Shown here one piece after another: positions 26,220-36,763 of a stretch of DNA of 64,000 nucleotides. Under the pieces are notes generated by a model. The model ran no database searches, was not told the DNA's origin, and saw only the letters and a program-made list of their open reading frames with translations. The stretch comes from Paeniglutamicibacter antarcticus (GTDB lineage Bacteria; Actinomycetota; Actinomycetes; Actinomycetales; Micrococcaceae). Each line of letters starts with the position of its first letter. Position 1 is the stretch's first letter. Made by a program: the position numbers and the translations under genes. The DNA is taken from the NCBI RefSeq assembly GCF_900010755.1, contig NZ_CZJT01000091.1, positions 1-64,000 on the forward strand, in the 5' to 3' direction.

Positions 26220-27092
26220 ATGCATGAACAAGGTTTCGGCCAACCCCTGGCTGAGGTGTTGGCCGAAGCCACGGCACGGCTGGCCACAGCGGGTGTTCCC
26301 TCCCCGGAGGTGGACGCGCAATTGCTGGCGGTTCACGTGCTGGAGATCAGCCGCGGGCGGCTCCAGGCGCTGGAAATGATGGGGGAGCCCTTCCCCGCCG
26401 AGCACGCCGGCGCCTTCGAGGCAATGATCGCCGCGCGTGCCACCCGGGTGCCCTTGCAGCACCTGACCGGCGTGGCGCACTTCCGCTACCTGGAACTCCA
26501 GGTGGGCCCGGGCGTGTTTGTCCCGCGCCCGGAGACCGAGACAGTGGTGCAGCTGGCCATCGATTTTGCCAGGGGGCTTCAACGCCCTCGGCTGGTTGAC
26601 TTGGGCACCGGATCCGGTGCCATTGCCGGGTCCCTGGCCCACGAGCTGCCCGGCGCCGAGGTCCACGCGGTTGAACTTTCCGATGAGGCTTACCCTTACT
26701 CGCTGAAGAACCTGGCGCCGCTGGGCGTGCACCTGGTGCACGGGGACATGCGCGAGGCCTTCGCCGAACTTGATGGAACCTGCGACGCGGTGGTCTCGAA
26801 CCCGCCGTACATCCCCGCAAATGCCGTGCCACGCGAGGTCGAGGCCCGCGAGCATGATCCGCACATGGCTCTGTACGGCGGCGGCGCCGACGGCATGGTC
26901 ATGCCGCGTGCCGCCGAGGCCACCGCGGCACGCCTGCTGCGCCCCGGTGGGCTGTTTGTGATGGAACATGCGGAGGTGCAGGCGGCACAAATGGCGGCGA
27001 TGTTTGAGGCCTCCGGTGCCTGGAGCGAGATCCGAACCCACCTCGACTTGACCGGACGCGACCGCTCCACCAGCGCAATCCGCCGCCCCTGA
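26220..27092 (+). CDS. prmC: Release factor glutamine methyltransferase
   Basis: SAM-dependent enzyme that N5-methylates the GGQ glutamine of release factors. 290 residues from ATG 26220. N-terminal helical domain (PEVDAQLLAVHVLEISRGRL), then the Rossmann methyltransferase with VDLGTGSGAIA (SAM site) and the catalytic NPPY at 194-197 (VSNPPYIPANAVPREV). It lies 7 bp after prfA, its target. The frame is open upstream into prfA but that part is not PrmC-like. Confidence 0.95.
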   Translation: MHEQGFGQPLAEVLAEATARLATAGVPSPEVDAQLLAVHVLEISRGRLQALEMMGEPFPAEHAGAFEAMIAARATRVPLQHLTGVAHFRYLELQVGPGVFVPRPETETVVQLAIDFARGLQRPRLVDLGTGSGAIAGSLAHELPGAEVHAVELSDEAYPYSLKNLAPLGVHLVHGDMREAFAELDGTCDAVVSNPPYIPANAVPREVEAREHDPHMALYGGGADGMVMPRAAEATAARLLRPGGLFVMEHAEVQAAQMAAMFEASGAWSEIRTHLDLTGRDRSTSAIRRP

Positions 27093-27110
27093 GGCCCTAC
27101 CCATGGAAGA

Positions 27111-27872
27111 ATGGACCGCGTGACTTCACGTTTTGACGCCAATGACAGCCAAGACCGCGTAGCCGGCCTGGAAGCAGCGAAGGTGGCACTTGCCGCCCAG
27201 CGTTGCATAGTGATGCCCACCGACACCGTGTACGGCATTGCCGCGGACGCGTTCTCGGCCCAGGCAGTGTCGACGCTGCTGGCCAGCAAGGGCCGCGGCC
27301 GGAACATGCCTCCGCCGGTGCTGATCCCCTCGATCCAGACCATGGACGGGTTGGCCATCAGCGTGCCGGAAGAAGCCCGTGCGCTGGCCGAGGAATTCTG
27401 GCCAGGTGCACTCACCCTGATCCTGCTGGCCCAACCATCACTGACCTGGGACTTGGGGGAGACCCGCGGCACCGTTGCGTTGCGCGTGCCCGATGACGAG
27501 GTGGCCCGCGAGCTGCTCTCGGTCACCGGACCGCTTGCCGTGTCCTCGGCGAACCGTACGGGCAACCCTGCGGCGACAACCGCCGAGGAGGCCTTCGAGC
27601 AGCTTGGCGAGTCGGTGGACGTCTACCTTGAGGCAGGGGTGCGTCCGCTCAGCGGCGAATCCTTGAGCTCGACGATCGTCGACTTCACCAGGACCCCGCC
27701 GCGCGTCGTCCGCCAGGGTGCCCTCGAACTCGAGGCCCTGCGTGCAGTGGTGCCCTCGTTGCTGGGCCTGGGCGAAGAGCCGGCAGCGCCAAACGAAGAG
27801 GTCCACGCCCCGGAAGCCGTAACACCTGAAGATCGGGAAACCGCGGCCACGGAGCCCACCACCGAGTCATGA
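27111..27872 (+). CDS. tsaC: L-threonylcarbamoyladenylate synthase (Sua5/YwlC/YrdC)
   Basis: Makes threonylcarbamoyl-AMP from threonine, bicarbonate and ATP for the t6A37 modification of ANN-reading tRNAs. 253 residues; YrdC fold with CIVMPTDTVYGIAADAF, the KGRGRNMPPPVLI lysine/arginine loop, TLIL and TGPLAVSSANRTG. A C-terminal tail of about 45 residues, acidic and Pro/Glu/Thr-rich, is not a Sua5 domain and looks disordered. Starts possible at ATG 27111 or GTG 27120; the second matches relatives slightly better. Its threonine substrate is made by the thr genes just upstream. It overlaps wecA by 4 bp (ATGA). Confidence 0.93.
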   Translation: MDRVTSRFDANDSQDRVAGLEAAKVALAAQRCIVMPTDTVYGIAADAFSAQAVSTLLASKGRGRNMPPPVLIPSIQTMDGLAISVPEEARALAEEFWPGALTLILLAQPSLTWDLGETRGTVALRVPDDEVARELLSVTGPLAVSSANRTGNPAATTAEEAFEQLGESVDVYLEAGVRPLSGESLSSTIVDFTRTPPRVVRQGALELEALRAVVPSLLGLGEEPAAPNEEVHAPEAVTPEDRETAATEPTTES

Positions 27873-28984
27873 GAACATATCTGCTGCTGATCGGGGTCGC
27901 ATTTGTGACCTCGTATTTGCTGACGCCGGTGCTGCGCGGCATTGGTGCGAAGTTCCTCCCGGCGGGCATCGTGCGCGACCGGGACATGCACAAACGTCCC
28001 ACGCCCAAGCTCGGCGGCGTCGCAATCATTGGCGCGATCTACCTTTCCCTGGCCATGGCCAGCCAAATACCCTTCTTGAACGGTGTTTTCAGGAACCCCG
28101 AACCGATCAGGGGCGTGCTCCTGGCGCTTGCCGTCATTTTGGTCTTGGGTGTACTGGATGACCTGATGGACCTGAAATGGTGGATCAAGTTGATAGGCCA
28201 AGTCGGCATCGGCTTGATTGTTGCCTCGCATGGAATCGTCATCAAGGCGCTTCCCGTGGGCAGCGTGCACTTCGATTCTTACGCGGTGCAAGTGGGCATC
28301 ACGGTTGTCTTGATAGTGATGATCATGAACGCCATCAATTTCATGGATGGCCTTGACGGGCTGGCCGCCGGTGTCTCGGCCATCGGCGCCGCCACCTTCT
28401 TCAGCTACAGCTACTACCTGGCCATGCGCGTCAATGAAGAGGACTACGCGAATTTCTCCGCCCTGTTGTGCGCGGTGCTCTTGGGGGCAACCCTGGGATT
28501 CCTGCCGCACAACTTCAACCCGGCTTCAATCTTCATGGGGGAGAGCGGGGTGTTGGCGATCGGCATGATCCTTGCCGTAGCCTCCATCGCCATCACCGGT
28601 GACGTGCTGGGCGATGACGCGTTCCGTTTCCGCAATGTCCCTGCCTACATGCCGGTGATCCTCCCGGCGGCAGTGATCATCCTGCCGCTCCTTGATTTGT
28701 GCATGTCGGTTGTCAGGCGAATTTTGCGCAGGCAGTCCCCGTTCCGGGCTGACCAGGGCCATATGCACCATCTGATGGTCAAGGGCGGGCATAGCGAACA
28801 GACAACCGTGATCCTGATGTACTTGTGGGCCGCGCTGTGCGCCTCCGGGGTCATGGCATTTTCACTGCTGGACCGCCGGATCGTTGTACCCATCTATGTT
28901 GCACTACTGATTGTTGTGGGATTCGCCACATGGGCGCCGTACGTCCGGCACCGTATCAAGCAATTGAAAGCCGAGCGCGCATAG
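27869..28984 (+). CDS. wecA: Undecaprenyl-phosphate GlcNAc-1-phosphate transferase (WecA/TagO-like)
   Basis: Integral membrane glycosyltransferase of the MraY/WecA family that moves an N-acetylhexosamine-1-phosphate onto undecaprenyl phosphate, the first step of wall polysaccharide synthesis. 371 residues, about ten to eleven membrane helices. Motifs: HKRPTPKLGG (cytoplasmic loop 1), LDDLMDLKW (aspartates), NFMDGLDGLAAG, and the C-terminal HMHHL. The HIHH-type motif and lack of the MraY-specific end favour WecA over MraY. It overlaps tsaC by 4 bp, so it is translationally coupled. The sugar specificity is not determined here. Confidence 0.92.
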   Translation: MRTYLLLIGVAFVTSYLLTPVLRGIGAKFLPAGIVRDRDMHKRPTPKLGGVAIIGAIYLSLAMASQIPFLNGVFRNPEPIRGVLLALAVILVLGVLDDLMDLKWWIKLIGQVGIGLIVASHGIVIKALPVGSVHFDSYAVQVGITVVLIVMIMNAINFMDGLDGLAAGVSAIGAATFFSYSYYLAMRVNEEDYANFSALLCAVLLGATLGFLPHNFNPASIFMGESGVLAIGMILAVASIAITGDVLGDDAFRFRNVPAYMPVILPAAVIILPLLDLCMSVVRRILRRQSPFRADQGHMHHLMVKGGHSEQTTVILMYLWAALCASGVMAFSLLDRRIVVPIYVALLIVVGFATWAPYVRHRIKQLKAERA

Positions 28985-29046
28985 TAACCTGCCGGCCACC
29001 TGCCCAAGGTTCTCCCGCTGAAGTCGAGCCGGCGTTCTATCTCGTG

Positions 29047-29052
29047 TAGAAT
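29047..29052 (+). promoter_or_regulatory. Putative promoter of the atp operon (-10 box)
   Basis: Extended -10 TGTAGAAT with the hexamer TAGAAT at 29047-29052, about 88 bp upstream of the first atp-cluster gene and after the wecA stop. A clear -35 is not visible. An inverted repeat GCGCA/TGCGC follows in the presumed leader (about 29096-29112). Confidence 0.45.
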
Positions 29053-29139
29053 TCAAGAGGCTTCCCACGGGAGCCAGCACACCAAAATCTTTGTAGCGCA
29101 GGACTTTTGCGCCAAAGTTGCTGTACACAAGGGAACAGG

Positions 29140-29628
29140 ATGCAGATGACCAAGCCGGTTCGCGGCTCGAAGGCCAGCGGTGCACTTGTTGCCTCGTCGG
29201 CTCCGCGTTCCCCCTGGATGGGCATCCTGAAGACCTGCACCGCCTACACCGCCGGTGCGGGCGCGATTGCATCGCTGGTGTTGTGGCCATTTCTTGGCCC
29301 GCACGTCGCCGGATCCGCGGCTTTTGCCGTGGGCCTGGTAATTCTCTTCTTCGGCGTCAGCCTGTTGATTGCTGAGGCCGCCGGACGAATCAACATCAAC
29401 TACGCCCTGCCGGCGTTCCTGTTCACCTACGTGTTCAAGATCTTCGGCATGGGATTTCTGGTGTTCTTCTCGGGCCTGCCCGATTGGGTACACCGGCCAA
29501 CCTTTATGTGGGGTGCCATTGGCGCCCTCGTATTGTGGCAAATCGGGGAGATCAGGGCCTTTTCAAGGGCGCGCCTTCCGGTGTTTGCCGACGACGAGCC
29601 ATCCCCGTCCGGAGGTTCTGGAAAGTAG
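29140..29628 (+). CDS. ATP synthase-associated membrane protein (AtpI-like)
   Basis: First gene of the ATP synthase cluster. 162 residues from ATG 29140 (another in-frame ATG at 29146), RBS GGGAACAGG. Four hydrophobic segments (about 36-54, 57-77, 88-108, 117-135) between a basic N-terminus and a polar C-terminus, with no catalytic motif. Position and topology match the small four-helix proteins called ATP synthase protein I or its actinobacterial counterpart, which help c-ring assembly and Mg2+ supply; direct similarity is too weak to see here. The AtpZ-like gene follows 1 bp later. Confidence 0.75.
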   Translation: MQMTKPVRGSKASGALVASSAPRSPWMGILKTCTAYTAGAGAIASLVLWPFLGPHVAGSAAFAVGLVILFFGVSLLIAEAAGRININYALPAFLFTYVFKIFGMGFLVFFSGLPDWVHRPTFMWGAIGALVLWQIGEIRAFSRARLPVFADDEPSPSGGSGK

Positions 29629-29629
29629 C

Positions 29630-29866
29630 ATGGATTCCAATATCGAACCCCGCGACAAGTTGTCCCATGAACGCCCCGTGCGCGAGACCATCAATTACAT
29701 GATTGGCGGGCTCATCGCCTGGGGTTTGATAGGCTGGGGTCTGGATCTTTTACTGGACACCCGATGGTTACTCTTCGTTGGTGCCCTTCTTGGTGCATTG
29801 GCCGGATTCAATCTGGCACGGTACCACCAGCGGCGCCGTAGCCGCGAAAGCACCACCAAGTCATGA
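29630..29866 (+). CDS. AtpZ/AtpI family protein
   Basis: 78-residue protein with a polar N-terminus and two membrane helices (about 24-42 and 45-63) separated by a short turn: GGLIAWGLIGWGLDLLLDTRWLLFVGALLG is split over both and matches the PF09527-type AtpZ/AtpI pattern; the C-terminus is very basic. It starts 1 bp after the preceding stop and precedes atpB, the canonical place. Known relatives act in Mg2+/Ca2+ handling or c-ring assembly. Too short to be sure of function. Confidence 0.8.
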   Translation: MDSNIEPRDKLSHERPVRETINYMIGGLIAWGLIGWGLDLLLDTRWLLFVGALLGALAGFNLARYHQRRRSRESTTKS

Positions 29867-29957
29867 GATCGACCACCAGAACTTCACACGGTGAACGACG
29901 CCCGGCGTCGAGTCACCCACTTTGCCCCATGACCGAAACTGCAGAGAGGACAGCGCG

Positions 29958-30764
29958 TTGAACGCGTTTGCGCTTCCGATGGCCTCAGAACCCTACGTAC
30001 CGCCAACCATTAGCGATACCCACCTTCCAGATGTCCTTCCCTGGATGGCTGAGTACGGTACCGGTTTTGGTAAGCAGATGATCATGATCATCCTCTCGAT
30101 CATCCTGATCGTGTGGTTCTTCAAGTCCGCAATCAAGAACCCGAAGTTGGTCCCAAGCAAGGTTCAGTTCCTTGCCGAAACCGCTTACGGCTTTGTTCGC
30201 AACTCCGTAGGCCGCGACATCATTGGCGAAAAGAACTTCCGCCCCTGGGTGCCGCTGCTTTTCGCTACCTTCTTCTTCGTCCTGCTGAATAACCTCTTCG
30301 GTGCGATTCCCTTCCTTCAGCTCCCTTCCTTCTCGCATGCAGGTTCGGCTTACGCCATGGCCCTGATTATCTACGGCACCTGGATTGCCGTGGGCGTGAA
30401 GAACCACGGTCTGCGCTACTTCAAGCTAGCCGTTGTTCCGTCGGGTGTCCCGGGATGGATCATGCCGCTGCTGGTTCCACTGGAAATCATCTCGAACTTC
30501 ATCGTTCGTCCGTTGACCCACTCCTTGCGTTTGATGGCAACCATGCTTTCCGGTCACATGATCGTTTTGCTGGCAGCCACCGGTGCACGCCACCTCATCA
30601 TGGTCCAGGAATCCCTCGCCCTGAACGGCGTCGGCATACTGGTCATCGTCGGTTCCGTGGCGATGTACTTCCTTGAACTCTTGATCATGGTCTTGCAGGC
30701 ATTTGTATTCACCCTGCTGACCGCAATCTACATCCAGGGCGCCCTGGATGCAGACGCCCACTAA
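29958..30764 (+). CDS. atpB: ATP synthase Fo subunit a
   Basis: Membrane stator subunit forming the two proton half-channels. 268 residues from the TTG at 29958, chosen because AGAGAGGA stands 7 nt upstream and because relatives begin at this point; upstream in-frame codons are unlike subunit a. Five to six helices. The essential arginine lies in THSLRLMATMLSGHMIVLL, and PLLVPLEIISNFIVRPLTHS is the conserved helix before it. Intact, usual length. Confidence 0.95.
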   Translation: MNAFALPMASEPYVPPTISDTHLPDVLPWMAEYGTGFGKQMIMIILSIILIVWFFKSAIKNPKLVPSKVQFLAETAYGFVRNSVGRDIIGEKNFRPWVPLLFATFFFVLLNNLFGAIPFLQLPSFSHAGSAYAMALIIYGTWIAVGVKNHGLRYFKLAVVPSGVPGWIMPLLVPLEIISNFIVRPLTHSLRLMATMLSGHMIVLLAATGARHLIMVQESLALNGVGILVIVGSVAMYFLELLIMVLQAFVFTLLTAIYIQGALDADAH

Positions 30765-30798
30765 GTAATACGGGCCAGCAACAAAACAACACAAAGTT

Positions 30799-30848
30799 TT
30801 CCCCCTTGAATGGGGGAATGACCTCACAACCTGCCGACAGAGTGTCGG
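30799..30848 (+). promoter_or_regulatory. Two stem-loops between atpB and atpE
   Basis: First hairpin: 30799-30805 with 30812-30818 (TTCCCCC/GGGGGAA, 6-nt loop). Second: 30834-30839 with 30843-30848 (CCGACA/TGTCGG, 3-nt loop), ending 18 bp before the atpE start and just before its RBS AAAGGAACG. Confidence 0.65.
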
Positions 30849-30866
30849 TATCTTGAAAGGAACGAA

Positions 30867-31082
30867 ATGGAACTCCACGGCTCCCTCAACATGATCGGCT
30901 ACGGCCTGGCTGCAATCGGTTCGGCCATCGGCGTTGGCATGATCTTCGCTGCTTACATCAACGGCGTTGCACGCCAGCCGGAAGCTGCACGTATCTTGCA
31001 GCCAATCGCTCTGCTGGGCTTCGCCCTTGCAGAAGCACTGGCAATCCTGGGCTTGGTCTTCGCCTTCGTCGTCGGCGCTTAG
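30867..31082 (+). CDS. atpE: ATP synthase Fo subunit c
   Basis: Proteolipid of the rotating c-ring. 71 residues, hairpin of two helices joined by the polar loop ARQPEA (RQP at 36-38); the proton-carrying carboxylate is E56 in [10 protein letters not shown]. The first helix carries the Gly/Ala packing pattern [15 protein letters not shown] glutamate and no sodium-binding set around it indicate a proton-driven enzyme. Strong RBS AAAGGAACG. It is flanked by stem-loops on both sides, fitting its need for about ten copies per enzyme. Confidence 0.97.
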   Translation: MELHGSLNMIGYGLAAIGSAIGVGMIFAAYINGVARQPEAARILQPIALLGFALAEALAILGLVFAFVVGA

Positions 31083-31133
31083 TTCCTTTGGTGGTGGCCC
31101 TGCCACTATCGCAGGGCTATTGCAATTGGAACT
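31081..31133 (+). promoter_or_regulatory. Stem-loop between atpE and atpF
   Basis: Inner 7-bp stem GCCCTGC/GCAGGGC (31097-31103 with 31111-31117, 7-nt loop) enclosed by an outer stem AGTTCC/GGAACT (31081-31086 with 31128-31133). It begins at the atpE stop codon and ends 22 bp before atpF. Confidence 0.6.
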
Positions 31134-31155
31134 TAAGAGATAAGGAAGAGTGAGA

Positions 31156-31710
31156 ATGATCAGCAACGAATTGATCCTCGCTGCAGGTGCGGGCGCGAAC
31201 CCGCTGCTTCCGAACCCGTGGGAAATTCTTGTCACTGCTGCAGGCTTCGCTGTCCTGTTGTTCATCGTGGTCAAGTACATTGCCCCGGCATTCGAGAAGT
31301 CCTACCAGGACCGTGTTACGGCCATCGAGGGTGGACTTGAGAAGGCAGAGGCCGCACAGGCCGAAGCCGACGCCATCCTTGCGCAGTACAAGGCGCAGCT
31401 GTTGGAAGCACGCACCGAAGCCAACCGCATCCGTGAGGATGCGCGCGAAGAAGGCGCACAGATTCTCGCAGAGTCGAACGCCAAGGCAACTGCCGAGACT
31501 GCACGTATCCACGCGCAGGCCCAGCAGTCCATCGCATCCGAACGCGCTGCAGCAGCTTCCTCGCTGCGCGCCGAGGTTGGAACCCTGGCTACTACCCTTG
31601 CCAGCAAGATCGTCGATGACGCTCTTGAAAATGACGAGCGCGCTTCCCGCGTGGTCGACAAGTTCCTGTCCGATCTGGAATCCCAGCAGAACGCGGGTGC
31701 ATCGAACTAA
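31156..31710 (+). CDS. atpF: ATP synthase Fo subunit b
   Basis: Peripheral stalk subunit linking Fo to F1. 184 residues from ATG 31156 (RBS AAGGAAGAG; a GTG at 31150 is also in frame). One N-terminal membrane helix (about 22-41), then a long charged Ala/Glu/Arg heptad-like coiled-coil to the end (VTAIEGGLEKAEAAQAEADA and following). A separate b and delta, not the b-delta fusion of mycobacteria. Its stop codon overlaps the atpH start by 1 bp. Confidence 0.96.
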   Translation: MISNELILAAGAGANPLLPNPWEILVTAAGFAVLLFIVVKYIAPAFEKSYQDRVTAIEGGLEKAEAAQAEADAILAQYKAQLLEARTEANRIREDAREEGAQILAESNAKATAETARIHAQAQQSIASERAAAASSLRAEVGTLATTLASKIVDDALENDERASRVVDKFLSDLESQQNAGASN

Positions 31711-32522
31711 TGGCAGGTGTATCGAGCGAGTCACTCGCCGCGGCGCTAGCGTCGTTGGAAACCAAGATTGCACACGCGCCCTTGGAATTGTCGGCAGAGC
31801 TGTTCGAGGCCCTCGCGGTCATCGACAGCAGTGCAGGCCTGCGTCGCGCACTGACTGATCCCGCCCGTGAGGCATCTGACAAGGCTGGGCTTGTAGCCCA
31901 GCTGTTGCGCGGAAAGGTTTCGGCGGATGCCGAGTCCACCGTCGCGTCTCTTGCATCTTCGCGCTGGAGCTCGGCACGAGACATTGGCGATGCATTGGAG
32001 ATCGTGGCAGCTAACGCTGCAATCATGATCGCCGAACGTCAGGGCGGTTCCGCTGGACTGGAGAGGCTCGAAGAAGACCTCTTCGCGTTCATCCGTGTTG
32101 TTGGGTCCAGTCATGATCTGCAGCGTGCACTTGATGATACTCAGGCAACGACGGAAGCCAAGGGCGCCCTGGCGCTCAAGCTTGTCCCGAATGCCAGTGA
32201 CGCATCTGCACTGCTGATCCGCCAGGCCGTCGCTTCGCCACGTGGGCTCAAGCCCGCTGCCTTGGTGGAGCGCTTCGTGGAATTGGTGGCTAAGCGCCAG
32301 GAACGTTGGATTGCCTCGGTGAGCGTCACTCGTGAACTCACCGCTGCGCAGTCCGCGCGCCTGCAGGCAGGCCTGAATAACCTTTACGGTCGCGACTTGA
32401 AAATCAATGTCGATATCGACCCGGAACTAGTCGGCGGCATCCGCGTGAAGGTGGGCGATGAAGTGGTTGACGCTTCCATCGCCACCCGCGTGTCGGATCT
32501 TCGCCGCCGGTTGGCAGGCTAG
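31710..32522 (+). CDS. atpH: ATP synthase F1 subunit delta
   Basis: Peripheral-stalk cap on the alpha/beta hexamer. 270 residues, longer than the 175-180 of E. coli delta but usual for actinobacteria with unfused stalks. The C-terminal end DIDPELVGGIRVKVGDEVVD and the final SDLRRRLAG are the delta signature. Starts within the atpF stop (TAATG). Followed by a perfect 11-bp hairpin. Confidence 0.95.
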   Translation: MAGVSSESLAAALASLETKIAHAPLELSAELFEALAVIDSSAGLRRALTDPAREASDKAGLVAQLLRGKVSADAESTVASLASSRWSSARDIGDALEIVAANAAIMIAERQGGSAGLERLEEDLFAFIRVVGSSHDLQRALDDTQATTEAKGALALKLVPNASDASALLIRQAVASPRGLKPAALVERFVELVAKRQERWIASVSVTRELTAAQSARLQAGLNNLYGRDLKINVDIDPELVGGIRVKVGDEVVDASIATRVSDLRRRLAG

Positions 32523-32545
32523 GTAGACCCCCTTGGGGTCTACCT
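32521..32545 (+). promoter_or_regulatory. Stem-loop after atpH, before atpA
   Basis: Perfect 11-bp stem (32521-32531 with 32535-32545), loop CTT, starting at the last bases of the atpH stop. No T-run follows, and atpA begins 90 bp later, so it is more likely an mRNA processing or stability element than a terminator. Confidence 0.7.
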
Positions 32546-32635
32546 GCCAGCCAGTCACCATAGACTGAATCAATTTTCGGTTACCGCACATGAACGAACC
32601 GCGGTAATCACAACTTAGGAGAGCAGGGACTGCAG

Positions 32636-34273
32636 ATGGCCGATTTGACCATCAACGCCGACGACGTCCGCAATGCCTTGAATGAGTTCGCAGCGTCCTA
32701 CGAACCGGGCAAAGCAGAGCGCACCGAGGTCGGCCGCGTAACCACGGCAAGTGACGGTATCGCCAAGGTGGAGGGTCTTCCCTCCGTCATGGCAAATGAG
32801 CTGCTTCGCTTCGAAGACGGCACCCTGGGCCTGGCCCAGAACCTTGACACCCGCGAGATCGGTGTCGTCGTCTTGGGCGACTTCACCGGCATCGCCGAAG
32901 GCCAGCGCGTAGAGCGCACCGGCGAGATCCTCTCGGTTCCAGTGGGCGACGCCTTCCTGGGTCGCGTTGTTGACCCGCTGGGCGAGCCTATCGATGACCT
33001 CGGACCGATCGCGTCCACCGGACGTCGCGTACTGGAAGCCCAGGCTCCCGGCGTAACCGAGCGTAAGTCGGTTCACGAACCGCTGCAGACCGGCATGAAG
33101 GCCATCGACGCGATGATCCCGATCGGCCGTGGCCAGCGTCAGCTGATCATTGGTGACCGTCAGACCGGTAAGACCGCTCTGGCCGTTGACGCGATCATCA
33201 ACCAGAAGGCCAACTGGGCTTCGGGCGACACCAACAAGCAGGTTCGCTGCATCTACGTGGCAATTGGTCAGAAGGCTTCGACCATTGCCGCCGTGCGACA
33301 GACCCTTGAAGATCACGGTGCCCTCGAATACACCACCATCGTTGCCTCCCCGGCTTCGGACCCGGCTGGCTTCAAGTACCTGGCACCGTACGCCGGCTCG
33401 GCCATTGGCCAGCAGTGGATGTACGACGGCAAGCACGTTCTGATCGTCTTTGATGATCTGTCCAAGCAGGCCGAAGCCTACCGCGCCGTTTCCCTGTTGC
33501 TGCGCCGTCCACCAGGACGCGAAGCTTACCCGGGCGACGTCTTCTACTTGCACTCCCGCTTGCTTGAGCGTTGTGCAAAGCTCTCTGACGCACTGGGTGC
33601 GGGCTCGATGACCGGTCTTCCGATCATCGAAACCAAGGCAAATGACGTATCGGCATTCATCCCGACCAACGTTATTTCCATCACCGACGGCCAGATCTTC
33701 TTGCAGTCTGACCTCTTCAACGCCAACCAGCGCCCAGCTGTTGACGTAGGCGTATCGGTGTCCCGCGTTGGCGGTTCGGCACAGATCAAGGCCATGAAGA
33801 AGGTTGCCGGTACCTTGAAGCTTGAATTGGCTCAGTACCGCGACATGCAGGCATTCGCCATGTTCGCCTCGGATTTGGATGCCGCTTCCAAGCAGCAGCT
33901 GACCCGTGGTGCACGCCTGATGGAACTGCTCAAGCAGGGACAGTACGCTCCGTTCCCGGTTGAAGACCAGGTCATCTCCGTTTGGGCCGGCACCAACGGC
34001 TACTTGGACGATGTTCCGGTTGAAGACGTTCGTCGCTTCGAGACCGGTTTCCTGGCTCACTTGCGTCACCGTACCAACGTGTTGACCGTGATTGCCGAAA
34101 CCGGCAAGCTCGAAAACGACACCGTTGAATCGCTCAAGTCGAACATCGCCGAATTCAAGGCCGGCTTCTTCGCTGAAGGTGACGACAAGCTTGTCGCCGC
34201 CGGACACGAAGAATTCGATGCCTTGGCCGAGGGATCCGTCGACCAGGAAAAGATCGTCAAGCAAAAGCGCTGA
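32636..34273 (+). CDS. atpA: ATP synthase F1 subunit alpha
   Basis: Regulatory nucleotide-binding subunit of the F1 hexamer. 545 residues. Crown beta barrel (about 25-95), P-loop GDRQTGKT at 173-180 (Gln rather than the beta-type Gly/Val loop), the arginine finger region [36 protein letters not shown]-type motif ([18 protein letters not shown]) and a helical C-terminal domain with a charged extension of about 30 residues that ends EKIVKQKR, common in actinobacterial alpha subunits, where it limits ATP hydrolysis in mycobacteria. RBS AGGAGAGCAGG. Confidence 0.98.
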   Translation: MADLTINADDVRNALNEFAASYEPGKAERTEVGRVTTASDGIAKVEGLPSVMANELLRFEDGTLGLAQNLDTREIGVVVLGDFTGIAEGQRVERTGEILSVPVGDAFLGRVVDPLGEPIDDLGPIASTGRRVLEAQAPGVTERKSVHEPLQTGMKAIDAMIPIGRGQRQLIIGDRQTGKTALAVDAIINQKANWASGDTNKQVRCIYVAIGQKASTIAAVRQTLEDHGALEYTTIVASPASDPAGFKYLAPYAGSAIGQQWMYDGKHVLIVFDDLSKQAEAYRAVSLLLRRPPGREAYPGDVFYLHSRLLERCAKLSDALGAGSMTGLPIIETKANDVSAFIPTNVISITDGQIFLQSDLFNANQRPAVDVGVSVSRVGGSAQIKAMKKVAGTLKLELAQYRDMQAFAMFASDLDAASKQQLTRGARLMELLKQGQYAPFPVEDQVISVWAGTNGYLDDVPVEDVRRFETGFLAHLRHRTNVLTVIAETGKLENDTVESLKSNIAEFKAGFFAEGDDKLVAAGHEEFDALAEGSVDQEKIVKQKR

Positions 34274-34289
34274 CATCACCTTTGAGTAA

Positions 34290-34324
34290 GGGTTGCCGCG
34301 CCGCCAAGCGCGGCGCGGCAACCC
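34290..34324 (+). promoter_or_regulatory. Stem-loop between atpA and atpG
   Basis: Perfect 15-bp, almost purely GC stem (34290-34304 with 34310-34324), loop CAAGC, 17 bp after the atpA stop and 28 bp before atpG. It is followed by CCTAC, not by Ts. Confidence 0.8.
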
Positions 34325-34351
34325 CTACAAAGGGATAAGGAAAGGACAAAC

Positions 34352-35245
34352 ATGGGAGCCCAGATCCGGGTCTACCGCCAGAAGATTGCATCGACGACGT
34401 CGATGGGCAAGATCTTCAAGGCGATGGAACTGATCGCTACTTCCCGTATTGGCAAGGCACGCGCGCGTGTCTCGGCATCGCTGCCGTACGCCAATGCGAT
34501 TACCCGTGCTGTTACTGCCGTCGCGTCACAGTCCGAGATCGATCACCCACTGACCACCGAGCCGGAATCAATCCGTCGCGCGGCAGTCTTGGTAATGACC
34601 TCGGACCGCGGACTCGCCGGGTCCTACTCCGCCAGCGTCTTGAAGCAGGCAGAGCACCTCGTTGAATTGCTCCATGAAGAAGGCAAGGACGTCAAGACCT
34701 ACTTGGTCGGCCGCAAGGCTCAGGCGTACTTTGATTTCCGCGGACGCGAATACGCGAAGGTGTGGACCGGTGGAACCGACGCCCCGGAGTTTGAAACCGC
34801 ACGCGAACTGGGCAAGGTCCTGCTTCAGGACTTCGCCGACGAATTTGAAGTGGGCGGCGTGGATGAAATCCACGTTGTATTCACCCAGTTCAAGTCCATG
34901 GTCGTTCAGGAACCGACGGTTATTCGTTTGCTGCCGCTTGAGGTTGTCGAGGAGGAGTCCGAGACTCCTGCCGATGAGCTGCTGCCGCTGTACGAATACG
35001 AGCCGGAACCGGAGCAGGTGCTTGACGCACTGCTTCCGCGTTACATCGAGTCGCGTATCTTCAATGCCATGTTGCAGGCAGCAGCTTCCGAGCTTGCCGC
35101 ACGCCAGCGTGCCATGAAGACCGCCGGTGACAACGCCAAGGAACTGATCAAAAAGTACACGCGTCTTCGTAACAACGCCCGCCAGGCCGAGGTTACCCAG
35201 GAACTCTCCGAAATCGTTGCCGGCGCTGACGCGCTGAACGGCTAA
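34352..35245 (+). CDS. atpG: ATP synthase F1 subunit gamma
   Basis: Central rotor shaft. 297 residues: N-terminal coiled-coil [32 protein letters not shown] in pieces, the conserved [11 protein letters not shown] (about 86-96), VGRKAQAYF, and the C-terminal helix ending [25 protein letters not shown] that inserts in the hexamer. An acidic insert ([23 protein letters not shown], about residues 206-228, shown here split by position only) is slightly longer than in E. coli. RBS AAGGAAAGG. Follows the 15-bp hairpin. Confidence 0.97.
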   Translation: MGAQIRVYRQKIASTTSMGKIFKAMELIATSRIGKARARVSASLPYANAITRAVTAVASQSEIDHPLTTEPESIRRAAVLVMTSDRGLAGSYSASVLKQAEHLVELLHEEGKDVKTYLVGRKAQAYFDFRGREYAKVWTGGTDAPEFETARELGKVLLQDFADEFEVGGVDEIHVVFTQFKSMVVQEPTVIRLLPLEVVEEESETPADELLPLYEYEPEPEQVLDALLPRYIESRIFNAMLQAAASELAARQRAMKTAGDNAKELIKKYTRLRNNARQAEVTQELSEIVAGADALNG

Positions 35246-35291
35246 CCGAGATCTTCCCAAACACTTACATCCACGCCATCTACACAAATGA

Positions 35292-36761
<1,470 letters not shown>

Positions 36762-36763
36762 CC

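Noticed and set aside
32615-34321. 568-codon open frame on the minus strand opposite atpA
   Set aside because: It is a shadow of a GC-rich coding sequence, with amino-acid use lacking any family pattern, and it lies entirely across an intact atpA.
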